Shown here: piece by piece, positions 17,130 through 24,683 of the stretch
Numbering within the stretch: position 1 is the stretch's first letter
How the letters are laid out: the number at the start of each line of letters is the position of its first letter
DNA from: Sphingomonas sp.
GTDB lineage: Bacteria; Pseudomonadota; Alphaproteobacteria; Sphingomonadales; Sphingomonadaceae
Direction: 5' to 3'
Assembly: GCF_013816785.1 (NCBI RefSeq)
Contig: NZ_JACDDV010000012.1
Coordinates: 626-42,553 of the forward strand
Length of the DNA: 41,928 nucleotides
Program-made: the position numbers and the translations under genes
Notes under the pieces: generated by a model
Database searches by the model: none
The model's input: only the letters and a program-made list of their open reading frames with translations
What the model was told of the DNA's origin: nothing

Positions 17130-17270
17130 TTAGCGAGCGCTCATGGCGAATGCGGTCTTTAGGCTGATCGATGACAACTGTCCGGCGAACGGAGTGATCG
17201 CGTCGGCGGTGAATTTCTGCGCCATCTCCTGGATCTGGCGCTGGTCGTCGGTGAGGTCGAACTGGCTCAT
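17130..17270 (-). pseudogene. Truncated 5' copy of the acyl-CoA dehydrogenase gene
   Basis: A 46-codon ORF starting at the ATG at 17270. The first 27 or so residues (MSQFDLTDDQRQIQEMAQKF, then TADAITP) match the N-terminus of the dehydrogenase at 15240-16388. It then diverges (FAGQLSSISLKTAF) and ends in TAA only 4 nt before the SDR start codon. This is best read as the original 5' end of the dehydrogenase gene, cut off by insertion of the SDR gene. It may still be translated as a leader peptide coupled to the SDR gene. Confidence 0.8.
17194..17265. repeat. 72-bp direct repeat, copy 2 (in truncated leader copy)
   Basis: Exact 72-bp match to 16306-16377, same orientation, 888 bp apart. It marks the distal border of the inserted SDR segment. 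Beyond the repeat on the 3' coding side only weak similarity to the full-length gene remains. Confidence 0.95.
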
Positions 17271-17314
17271 GGACGCGGCCCCTAGCATTGGCGAGGGGCC
17301 GCTTTCCAGTGGCG

Positions 17315-17818
17315 TCACGCGCAGCGCGTGTAGCGGTAGCTGCCTTCATCGTCGGCACGGACGAGCGTCTTATTGCTATTGGTTAGCTTGAGGCTCTCGC
17401 TCTTGGCCCAAGTCTGGCCCTCGCCCGCAAAGGCGAAGTTGGCGGTGAAATTCTCGGGCGCATTTAAAGTCACCTTGCCGAGCGTCGCGGTCGATTCGTA
17501 GAAGCGGATCTTGTCGTTGCTGACGCTGATCAGCCCTTTGGCGTCACCCTTGGTGGTCGTGCAGTCCACCGCTACCAATCCCCAACGACCTTGGAAAGCG
17601 GCGGGGATCGCTATCGCGGCCGGCTCGGTTGTGGCGCTGTTTTCGGTCGCGTTGTCCATTGCGTCATTCGCGGGCGTCTCATCGGGTGGCAGGGTCTCGA
17701 TACTGTTCATCGTGCGATTGGTGTCGTCGATCGCGATGTTGTTGGGATCGGCCTGGCTGCAGGCCACGAGCGCAAAGGCGGTAAGGGCCGCGGGGAGGAG
17801 GGAACTAACGGGCTTCAT
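17315..17818 (-). CDS. Hypothetical lipoprotein
   Basis: A 167-aa protein with a lipoprotein signal peptide (AALTAFALVAC, lipobox LVAC at Cys20). A Thr/Asn/Asp/Glu-rich linker follows (about residues 22-70), then a small globular domain beginning IPAAFQGRWGLVAVDCTTT and ending GSYRYTRCA. The two cysteines in the domain (VDC and TRC) may form a disulfide. The FQGRWG...DC start resembles small periplasmic lipocalin-like or stress lipoproteins, but no function is assigned. It lies in the middle of the valine cluster on the same strand, about 45 nt before the truncated dehydrogenase copy. Confidence 0.8.
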   Translation of the reverse strand: MKPVSSLLPAALTAFALVACSQADPNNIAIDDTNRTMNSIETLPPDETPANDAMDNATENSATTEPAAIAIPAAFQGRWGLVAVDCTTTKGDAKGLISVSNDKIRFYESTATLGKVTLNAPENFTANFAFAGEGQTWAKSESLKLTNSNKTLVRADDEGSYRYTRCA

Positions 17819-17952
17819 CCTCCTCTAACGCCCGCGCCGCCAATTCGATGCGCTGCCGACCGGGGTCGCGGCGCCGCGGACCTCCGTGCATGGACCCAGT
17901 TGCTTGCCGGTAGAATAAACGGCCGCGCGGATGAGTGGAATCGCCTTCTGCA

Positions 17953-18336
17953 TCACTCCTTTGGCGGCCCGACCAGGTCCCAGCGATTGCCGTACAGATC
18001 GCGAAACACCGCCACTTTGCCGTAAGGCTCGTTGCGCGGTTCCTCCTCGAAGTGGATGCCTGCCAACGTCAGGCGCTCGAGCGCCGCGTCGAACTTCCTG
18101 ACCTCGAGGAAGAAGCCGACCCGCCCGCCATGCTGATTTCCTACTGCTGCCAGCTCCTCGGGCTTCCTTGCCTTGGCCAGCAGCAGGCCGCGCCCGCCGT
18201 CATCCTCGATCACCACCCAGCGCTTGCCGGCGCCCTGGTCATCGTCACGGGCATGGCGAAACCCGAGCGCTCGCGTGTACCAGTCGATTGCCTCGTCATA
18301 GTCTCGAACGAGCAATGCGGTCAGCGCGAGCTTCAA
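17953..18336 (-). CDS. VOC (glyoxalase/bleomycin-resistance) family protein
   Basis: Single vicinal-oxygen-chelate domain of 127 aa. It starts LKLALTALLVRDYDEAIDWYTRALGF and ends with VAVFRDLYGNRWDLVGP, both classic positions of the VOC fold. A substrate cannot be assigned. There is no ATG: TTG at 18336 is used, preceded by GGGGTGA and lying 3 nt after the mmsA stop, so it is very likely co-translated with mmsA. A valine-pathway role is possible only by context. Confidence 0.83.
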   Translation of the reverse strand: MKLALTALLVRDYDEAIDWYTRALGFRHARDDDQGAGKRWVVIEDDGGRGLLLAKARKPEELAAVGNQHGGRVGFFLEVRKFDAALERLTLAGIHFEEEPRNEPYGKVAVFRDLYGNRWDLVGPPKE

Positions 18337-18339
18337 GTG

Positions 18340-19842
18340 TCACCCCATCGTCGGAATATGAAACGCTTCCTTGTGATCGCCGGCTGCCGTGCCGACGGGC
18401 CAGCGCTGGGTGATCGTCTTGACCTTGGTCCAGAACTTGACCCCTTCCATGCCGTGCTGGTTGGTGTCGCCGAAGCCTGAGCGCTTCCATCCGCCGAAGG
18501 TGTGATAGGCGACCGGCACAGGGATAGGCACGTTGATCCCGACCATCCCGACATTGACGCGCGCCGCGAATTCGCGGGCGGCGTGGCCGTTGCGAGTGAA
18601 GATGGCGACGCCGTTTCCGTAGGGATGCTCCGACGGCAGGCGCACGGCCTCCTCGAAGCTGTCGGCGCGGACCATTTGCAGCACCGGACCAAAGATTTCC
18701 TCCTGGTAGCTGCGGAAGTGCGGCTTGACATGGTCGAACAGGGTCGGGCCGACGAAGAAGCCCTTCTCATGCCCCTGCAGCGTAAAGCCGCGCCCGTCGA
18801 CGACCAGCTCGCCGCCCTCGTCGGCGCACAGCTGAATGTAATTTTCGACCTTCTGCTTGTGCGCAGCGTTGACCACCGGGCCGTAATGCGCCTCGGGGTC
18901 GGTCGAGATTCCGACCCGCAACTTCTCGATGGCCGGGACCAGCTTCTCGCGCAAGGCGGCGGCGGTATCGTCGCCCACCGGCACCACTACCGGCAGCGCC
19001 ATGCAGCGTTCGCCGGCTGATCCGAACGCCGCGCCGGCAAGGTCGACCACCACCTGGTCGAGGTCGGCATCGGGCATGACGATGCCGTGGTTCTTGGCCC
19101 CGCCGAACGCCTGAACCCGTTTCCCGTTGGCCGTCCCGCGCGAGTAGATATATTGCGCAATGTCGGACGATCCGACGAAGCTGACCGCCTTGATGTCGTC
19201 ATGGTCGAGGATCGCGTCGACCATTTCTTTGTCGCCATGCACTACGCTCAAAATGCCGTCGGGCAGCCCGGCCTCGCTTATCAGCTCGGCCAGCCGCACG
19301 GGAACCGAGGGGTCGCGCTCGCTGGGCTTCAGGATGAACGCGTTGCCGCAGGCGATGGCGACGCCGAACATCCACATCGGGATCATCGCCGGGAAGTTGA
19401 ATGGGGTGATGCCCGCGCAGATGCCGAGCGGCTGACGCATCGAGTAAACGTCGATGCCGGGACCCGCTCCCTGGGTATATTCGCCCTTCAGCGCGTGCGG
19501 GATGCCGCAGCAGAATTCGATCACCTCGAGCCCGCGCTGGATGTCGCCCTTGGCGTCGGCGATAACCTTACCGTGCTCGCTGGCGAGCAGCTCGGCGAGC
19601 TCGTCCATGTGCGCTTCGATCAGTGCCTTGAAGTTGAACATGACGCGCGCCCGCCGCTGCGGATTGGTCGCGGCCCAAGCGGGCTGCGCGGCCTTGGCGG
19701 CGTCGATCGCGAGGTCGAGCGTCGTGGCGGTGCCAAGGCCGACGGTCGCCTGCACTTCGCCCTGGCTCGGGTTCCACACGTCGCCGCTGCGCGTAGCGTC
19801 GGATAGTGCGCTGCCGTTGATGAAATGCTCGATGCTGCGCAT
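18340..19842 (-). CDS. mmsA: Methylmalonate-semialdehyde dehydrogenase (CoA-acylating)
   Basis: Converts methylmalonate semialdehyde and CoA to propionyl-CoA, CO2 and NADH, the final step of valine degradation. The 500-aa ALDH-fold protein has ITPFNFPAMIPMWM, catalytic Cys280 in FGSAGERCMALP, and GGAKNH (Asn251) in place of the usual catalytic Glu. That Asn is characteristic of CoA-acylating MMSDH. The ATG at 19842 has GAGG six or seven nt upstream. A frame open to 20301 would run antisense through the M28 gene and is rejected. The gene is divergent from the M28 peptidase. Confidence 0.95.
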   Translation of the reverse strand: MRSIEHFINGSALSDATRSGDVWNPSQGEVQATVGLGTATTLDLAIDAAKAAQPAWAATNPQRRARVMFNFKALIEAHMDELAELLASEHGKVIADAKGDIQRGLEVIEFCCGIPHALKGEYTQGAGPGIDVYSMRQPLGICAGITPFNFPAMIPMWMFGVAIACGNAFILKPSERDPSVPVRLAELISEAGLPDGILSVVHGDKEMVDAILDHDDIKAVSFVGSSDIAQYIYSRGTANGKRVQAFGGAKNHGIVMPDADLDQVVVDLAGAAFGSAGERCMALPVVVPVGDDTAAALREKLVPAIEKLRVGISTDPEAHYGPVVNAAHKQKVENYIQLCADEGGELVVDGRGFTLQGHEKGFFVGPTLFDHVKPHFRSYQEEIFGPVLQMVRADSFEEAVRLPSEHPYGNGVAIFTRNGHAAREFAARVNVGMVGINVPIPVPVAYHTFGGWKRSGFGDTNQHGMEGVKFWTKVKTITQRWPVGTAAGDHKEAFHIPTMG

Positions 19843-19923
19843 GGGATACCTCGTGATTTTGATTTGGCCACGCCCTAGCCAAGCGCGCTTCCGAATGCCA
19901 GCGTGCGCCGACGAGGAGAATAT
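19843..19923. promoter_or_regulatory. Divergent promoter region, mmsA / M28 peptidase
   Basis: An 81-nt spacer between divergent start codons. It must carry the mmsA-side promoter(s) and the peptidase promoter unless these lie inside the genes. It contains the Shine-Dalgarno sequences of both genes (GAGG on the minus strand, GAGGAG on the plus strand). I could not pick out a clear -35/-10 pair. Confidence 0.5.
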
Positions 19924-21345
19924 ATGACGCGTTCGATGTTGCTTGCCGCCCTGCTCATCACCACCGGGGCCGCCGTTGCCGCGCCTCGACCGGGCGGGCC
20001 CGATGCGAGGTTGGCGGCGATCGCCAAAGGCGTCGATTCGCAGCGGATGAAGGCGACCGTCGAGAATCTGGTCGGCTTCGGCACTCGCCACACCCTGTCG
20101 TCGCAAACCGATTCGAAGCGCGGGATCGGCGCGGCGCTCAACTGGGCCGATGCTGAGTTCAGGAACCTCGGACTGCCAACCGTTCGGCCGAGCGACGTCG
20201 TCACCGGCAAGCGCGTGCCCAACCCCACCAAAATCACCGACATCCTCGCCATCCAGCGCGGGACCGAGCGGCCCAACGACGTGGTCATCATCTCCGGCCA
20301 TATCGACAGCCGGGTGACCGACGTGATGAACTCAGCCGCCGACGCGCCCGGCGCCAACGACGACGGGTCGGGGACGGCGGCGGTGCTGGAGGCGGCGCGG
20401 GTGCTGTCGAAGCACAAGTTTCCCGGCACCATCGTCTACGCCGCGCTGATGGGGGAGGAGCAGGGGCTCTTGGGCGGCAAGGTGCTCGCCGACTATGCCA
20501 AGGCGCAGGGCTGGAACGTCGTCGCCAATCTCAACAACGACATCATCGGCAACAGCTGCGGCTCTGACGGGGAGTGCGATGCCAAGACCGTGCGCGTTTT
20601 CTCCGAAGGCCCGCGCTGGCAGGGGCGTGAGGAACTGGCCGCGCAAATCCGCAGCCTCGGTGGGGAGAATGACAGCCCGTCGCGCAACATCTCGCGCTTC
20701 CTCGATAGCCTCGCCGAGCGCATCCCGGCGATCGGCCTCGATGTCCGGCAAATTTGGCGCAACGACCGCTTCGGCCGTGGCGGCGACCATACCGAGTTGC
20801 TCAACGCCGGCTATCCCGCGGTCCGCCTGTCGGTCGCGGTCGAGAATTACGACCAGCAACATCAGGATGTCCGCGTCGAAAAGGGCAAGCGCTACGGTGA
20901 CACCGTCGCGGCCATGGATTTTCCCTATCTGGCCAAGGTTACCAAACTCAACGTCGCCGCGCTCGCCGCCCTCGCCAGCGCCCCGCCGCCGCCCGAACCG
21001 ACGGTCGAGGGGGCGGTGAGCACCGACACGGAAGTTAGCTGGCTTCCGGGCATAGAGCGCGATTTCTACGTGCGCTGGCGTCGAACGGATACAAATCAAT
21101 GGCAGGCACAGCTGAAAGTACAGTTTTACGATGGCCGTGATCAGGGTCCGCCCAATAGCTGTTTCAAATCTACCCAGTACCCGGCGGGCGAATGCCACGT
21201 CGTCCTGCCCCACATCCGCGTCGACGACTGGGTGTTTGGAGTCTCTTCGGTCAGCAAGGACGGCTTCGAAAGCCCGGTCGCCTCGGCGGTGCCGGGCGGG
21301 GCGTTCAAGCCCTGGGTCGAGCCGGCCAAAAGCCCCTCCCCTTGA
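19924..21345 (+). CDS. M28-family zinc aminopeptidase, exported
   Basis: Secreted di-zinc peptidase of 473 aa. A cleavable signal peptide (MLLAALLITTGAAVAA) precedes the M28 catalytic domain. Probable zinc ligands and catalytic residues are His126 (ISGHID), Asp146 (GANDDGSG), Glu178/Glu179 (MGEEQG), Asp206 (NNDIIGN) and His289 (GGDHTE). A C-terminal domain of about 120 residues follows. The start at 19924 has GAGGAGA just upstream. The last residues (SPSP) and the TGA stop lie inside the left hairpin of the DUF559 repeat element, so the natural C-terminus may have been altered by that element. Confidence 0.92.
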   Translation: MTRSMLLAALLITTGAAVAAPRPGGPDARLAAIAKGVDSQRMKATVENLVGFGTRHTLSSQTDSKRGIGAALNWADAEFRNLGLPTVRPSDVVTGKRVPNPTKITDILAIQRGTERPNDVVIISGHIDSRVTDVMNSAADAPGANDDGSGTAAVLEAARVLSKHKFPGTIVYAALMGEEQGLLGGKVLADYAKAQGWNVVANLNNDIIGNSCGSDGECDAKTVRVFSEGPRWQGREELAAQIRSLGGENDSPSRNISRFLDSLAERIPAIGLDVRQIWRNDRFGRGGDHTELLNAGYPAVRLSVAVENYDQQHQDVRVEKGKRYGDTVAAMDFPYLAKVTKLNVAALAALASAPPPPEPTVEGAVSTDTEVSWLPGIERDFYVRWRRTDTNQWQAQLKVQFYDGRDQGPPNSCFKSTQYPAGECHVVLPHIRVDDWVFGVSSVSKDGFESPVASAVPGGAFKPWVEPAKSPSP

Positions 21346-21368
21346 TGGGGAGGGGTTGGGGTGGGGTG
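21333..21368 (+). repeat. Left hairpin arm of DUF559 element
   Basis: A perfect 9-bp stem (CCCCTCCCC at 21333-21341, GGGGAGGGG at 21347-21355) with loop TTGAT, followed by TTGGGGTGGGGTG. It agrees with the reverse complement of the right arm at 30 of 36 positions; the differences are shifts within C/G runs. Confidence 0.9.
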
Positions 21369-21391
21369 ATGCTGGACGTAAAGCAATACGC

Positions 21392-21774
21392 TTGAAGCAT
21401 CATCCATCACCCGGCGCCGTCACACGCGCCAGACACTTGCGCCGCGACATGACCGATTCGGAACGCGCCCTCTGGCGCTTGCTCCGCGAAGCTTTTCCCA
21501 AGGAGCATTTCCGCCACCAAGTGTCGATCCGTCATTTTATCGCAGACTTGCCAGCCATCGCGCGAAGTTGGTGATCGAGGTTGATGGCGGGGAGCATAAT
21601 GACGAAGTCGATGTGGCGCGGACGGCGGTTATCGAGCAAAAAGGATATTGCGTGATCAGGTTCTGGAATCACGATGTGCTTGGCAACACGGACGGAGTCT
21701 GGACAGTGATCGATGCTGCGCTGCACGGGCGTCACCCCCACCCAACCCTCCCCCATCAAGGGGGAGGGCTTTAG
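21392..21774 (+). pseudogene. DUF559 endonuclease-like gene, frameshifted
   Basis: DUF559 proteins are small and related to Vsr/restriction-endonuclease folds. The first frame, from TTG at 21392 or ATG at 21449, reads ARHLRRDMTDSERALWRLLR, then FRHQVSIRHFIADL, and stops at 21574. The second frame resumes with KLVIEVDGGEHNDE (the acidic catalytic-type core), VIRFWNHDVLGN and DGVWTVIDAAL, and ends in TAG at 21774. Restoring one T at about 21548-21549 would join them as FIADFASHRAKLVIEVDGG, so a one-base deletion or a sequencing error explains the break. The C-terminus HPHPTLPHQGGGL is encoded by the element's right arm. Confidence 0.8.
21733..21768 (-). repeat. Right hairpin arm of DUF559 element
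   Basis: CACCCCCACCCAA, then a perfect 9-bp stem (CCCTCCCCC at 21746-21754, GGGGGAGGG at 21760-21768) with loop ATCAA. It is inverted relative to the left arm. Its last bases lie 8 nt before the rnr ATG and look like a strong Shine-Dalgarno sequence. Confidence 0.9.
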
Positions 21775-21775
21775 C

Positions 21776-24043
21776 ATGCCCCGCAAACCTCCTCCCAGCC
21801 TGCCCACTCCCAAACAGATCCTCGATTTCATCGCGCAGTCGGGCCAGCCGGCCGGCAAGCGCGAGATTGCGCGCGCGTTCGGGCTGTCGGGGCATGAGAA
21901 GATTTTGCTCAAATCGCTGCTCAAGGACATGGCCGACGAGGGGCTGATCGATAGCGCCCCCGGCCGCGCGTTCCACAAGGCGGGCGGGGTACCGCGCGTG
22001 ACGGTGTTGCGCGTCATCTCGGTCGACGATGGCCAAGTGTGGGCGACGCCCGAAAGCTGGCACGCCGACACGCCCGCGCCGCGGCTGCGCGTGATTGAGA
22101 AAGGGCGGCGCTCGGCGCTAGCGCTCAACGACCGCATCCTCGCGCGGACCGAGGAGGCTGGGAAGGGACATGTCGCCCATGTCATGAAGACGCTCGCGCG
22201 CTCGGCCGAGTTGGTGCTGGGCGTGGTGCGCAAGGAGGGCGACCGCCACTTCCTGACCCCGGTCGACAAGCGCGAGCGGCGCGAGCTGACGATTTCGGAC
22301 TTGAAGGATGCACAGCCCGGCGACCTCGTGCTGGCGGAGCCGTCGGGCCGACCGCCGCGCACCACGGCCCGGGTCGACGCCATCCTCGGCGATCCGTTCG
22401 CGCCGCGCAGCTTCTCGATGATCGCGATCCATAAGCACGGCCTCAGCGACGAATTTCGCGACGAGGCAATCGAGGAGGCTGGGAGGGTGGCGAAGCTGCC
22501 ACTCGGCGACCGCGAAGACCTGACGCACCTCCCGATTGTCGCCATCGACCCCGAGGACGCGCGGGATCATGACGACGCTATCGGGGCGGCGGCGCGCGAG
22601 GATGGCGGTGGCTGGGACGCGATCGTCGCGATCGCCGACGTCAGCTTCTACGTCCGCCCCGGCTCGGCGCTTGACAAGGAAGCGCGCGCGCGCGGCAACA
22701 GCGTCTATTTTCCCGACCGCGTGGTGCCGATGCTCCCCCACGAACTGTCGTCGGACATCTGTTCGCTGAAGCAGGGCGAGGTCCGCGCCGCGATTGCCTG
22801 CCACTTGCATGTCGGCAAGGACGGTGCGCTTAAAAGCTGGCGATTCTCACGTGCCAAGATTTGTGTGACCGCAAACATTGCATATGAGGATGCGCAGGCG
22901 GCGATCGACAATTTGGATGAGGAAAGCTTCGAAGTGGCCTCATCGCCCTGCTCGATGCCGGCAGTGGACGGACCGGTCTCGCGCGACCTCGTCGACAAGG
23001 CGCTCAAACCCCTTTGGGCTTGCTGGAAGGCGTTGCTCGCCGCGCGCAACAAGCGCGATCCGCTCGAACTCGACCTGCCCGAGCGACGAGTGGTGCTCGA
23101 CGAGAAGGGGCGGATCATGTCGGTCGCGCCGCGCGAGCGGCTCGACGCGCACCGGCTGGTGGAGGATTTTATGATCGCCGCCAACGTCGCCACGGCCAGG
23201 GCGCTCGAAAAGAAAAAGGCGCCGGTGATGTATCGCATCCACGAGGCGCCGGGCCGCGAGAAACTGGTCGCGCTGAAGGACTATCTCGCGACCTTCGGGG
23301 TCGAATTCGCGCTCGGCCAAGTGATCAAGCCGGCGACCTTCAACCATATTCTGGATCGCGTCGGCGAGCATGACGCACGGCCCGAGATCATGGAACAGGT
23401 GCTGCGGACGCAGATGCAGGCGCGCTACGGGCCCGAACCGCTCGGCCATTTCGGGCTGGCGCTGGCGAGCTATGCTCATTTCACCTCGCCGATCCGGCGC
23501 TACGCCGACTTGCTGGTCCATCGCGCGCTGGTTGGGTCCCATGGCTTGGGCGAGGGCGGCTTGCCCAAGGAGGATGCCGATAATTTCGCGGCGGTAGGCG
23601 AGCAGATTTCGATGCTCGAACGCCGCGCGATGGAGGCCGAGCGCGAGACCATCGACCGTTACGTCGCCGCCTTCCTCGCCGACCGCGTTGGGCAGATTCT
23701 CAAATGCCGGATCAGCGGCGTGCAGCCGTTCGGCTTCTTCGCCACAGTCGAAGGGCTGGGCGGAGACGGCCTCGTCCCGGCGGCGATCCTCGGCAACGAA
23801 TATTTCCGCTATGACGAGGCGGCAAAAGCGCTGGTCGGCGAGCAAAGCGGCGAGACGTTCAAGCAGGGTCAGAAGATCGAATTGAAACTGGTCGAGGCCA
23901 ATCCGGCATCGGGTGCGCTTCGGTTCGAACTGCCCGAGGGCAAGTTCGCCGCGCCGCCGCGCGATCGCCGCGACCGCACCGTCTCGCGCGGCCCCCGCCG
24001 CGGCCGTCCCGCGAATATTCGGCATCAGGGCCGCAAGCGTTAA
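21776..24043 (+). CDS. rnr: Ribonuclease R
   Basis: Processive 3'-5' exoribonuclease of the RNB family (755 aa) that degrades structured RNA. It has an N-terminal winged helix (about 10-65), cold-shock domains, the RNB catalytic centre AIDPEDARDHDDAIG (Asp258, Asp264, Asp266, Asp267) and a C-terminal S1 domain (GQILKCRISGVQPFGFF). A basic tail rich in Arg follows. The ATG at 21776 (MPRKPPPSLPTPKQILDF) is chosen. A frame open to 21713 would translate the repeat arm. The GGAGGG eight nt upstream belongs to the right arm of the DUF559 element. Confidence 0.95.
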   Translation: MPRKPPPSLPTPKQILDFIAQSGQPAGKREIARAFGLSGHEKILLKSLLKDMADEGLIDSAPGRAFHKAGGVPRVTVLRVISVDDGQVWATPESWHADTPAPRLRVIEKGRRSALALNDRILARTEEAGKGHVAHVMKTLARSAELVLGVVRKEGDRHFLTPVDKRERRELTISDLKDAQPGDLVLAEPSGRPPRTTARVDAILGDPFAPRSFSMIAIHKHGLSDEFRDEAIEEAGRVAKLPLGDREDLTHLPIVAIDPEDARDHDDAIGAAAREDGGGWDAIVAIADVSFYVRPGSALDKEARARGNSVYFPDRVVPMLPHELSSDICSLKQGEVRAAIACHLHVGKDGALKSWRFSRAKICVTANIAYEDAQAAIDNLDEESFEVASSPCSMPAVDGPVSRDLVDKALKPLWACWKALLAARNKRDPLELDLPERRVVLDEKGRIMSVAPRERLDAHRLVEDFMIAANVATARALEKKKAPVMYRIHEAPGREKLVALKDYLATFGVEFALGQVIKPATFNHILDRVGEHDARPEIMEQVLRTQMQARYGPEPLGHFGLALASYAHFTSPIRRYADLLVHRALVGSHGLGEGGLPKEDADNFAAVGEQISMLERRAMEAERETIDRYVAAFLADRVGQILKCRISGVQPFGFFATVEGLGGDGLVPAAILGNEYFRYDEAAKALVGEQSGETFKQGQKIELKLVEANPASGALRFELPEGKFAAPPRDRRDRTVSRGPRRGRPANIRHQGRKR

Positions 24044-24077
24044 GGGAACTTCCCCGCGCCCCACACCTTCAAACGCC

Positions 24078-24683
24078 ATGACCAAGCCCCGCATCGCCTT
24101 CCTCTGCGGCTCGCTCCGCAAGGACAGTTTTCACCGCCGCCTCGGTCAGGCGATCTTCGCCGCGACCGACCGGATCGAATGCGTTCCGGTCGAGCTTGGC
24201 GACCTGCCGCTTTACAACCAGGATCTCGACGGCAAGCAAGCGCTCGAAGCCTGGGCCCGCTTTCGCGATGCGGTCCGACCGACGGACGGCGTGCTTTTCG
24301 GCAGCCCCGAATATAACCGCTCGATGACCGGTGCGCTTAAGAACGCGCTTGATGTCGGCTCTCGGCCCTATGGCCGGAGCGTGTTCGCCAAGAAGCCCGC
24401 GGCCGTTTTCTCCGCTTCGAGCGGCATGACTGGCGGGTTCGGCTCCAACCATGCGCTGCGCCAGAGCTGTGTGTTCCTCGACATGCCGGTGATGCAGCAG
24501 CCGGAGGCCTATTGGGGCCTCATCAACGACGACAAAATCGGCCTCGATGGGACGGTTCATGACGAGACGGTGGCCAAGCTGGTCAAGGCCTTCGCGAACG
24601 CCTTCGCCGACTGGGTCGATCTGATCGGCCACGGTCGCGCCAAAATTGCTCCCGATCCGACCCAGCAGGCACAGGCGAGCTAA
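24078..24683 (+). CDS. NADPH-dependent FMN reductase-family protein
   Basis: Flavodoxin-fold NAD(P)H:flavin/quinone oxidoreductase of 201 aa. The FMN phosphate-binding loop is CGSLRKDSFHRRL near the N-terminus, and the family signature is VLFGSPEYNRSMTGALKNAL (about residues 73-92). The substrate is unknown; relatives reduce FMN, chromate, quinones or azo dyes. It follows rnr by 34 nt, so it may be co-transcribed. Its stop overlaps the convergent kynureninase stop by 4 nt. Confidence 0.9.
   Translation: MTKPRIAFLCGSLRKDSFHRRLGQAIFAATDRIECVPVELGDLPLYNQDLDGKQALEAWARFRDAVRPTDGVLFGSPEYNRSMTGALKNALDVGSRPYGRSVFAKKPAAVFSASSGMTGGFGSNHALRQSCVFLDMPVMQQPEAYWGLINDDKIGLDGTVHDETVAKLVKAFANAFADWVDLIGHGRAKIAPDPTQQAQAS

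Larger units (their letters stand above)
21333..21768. mobile_element. Inverted-repeat-bounded element carrying DUF559 gene
   Basis: About 436 bp bounded by two 36-bp arms in inverted orientation (21333-21368 and 21733-21768). Each arm is a hairpin with the loop TTGAT/ATCAA followed by a G-rich tail facing inward. It holds only one gene, a frameshifted DUF559 endonuclease-like ORF. The left arm carries the stop codon of the M28 gene; the right arm forms the C-terminus of the DUF559 reading frame and a GGAGGG upstream of rnr. The 'mobile' label is inference; no target duplication was recognised. Confidence 0.55.

Noticed and set aside
19843-20301. N-terminal extension of MmsA on the minus strand
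   Set aside because: It lies antisense to the M28 gene, and MmsA starting at 19842 already has normal length and a Shine-Dalgarno.
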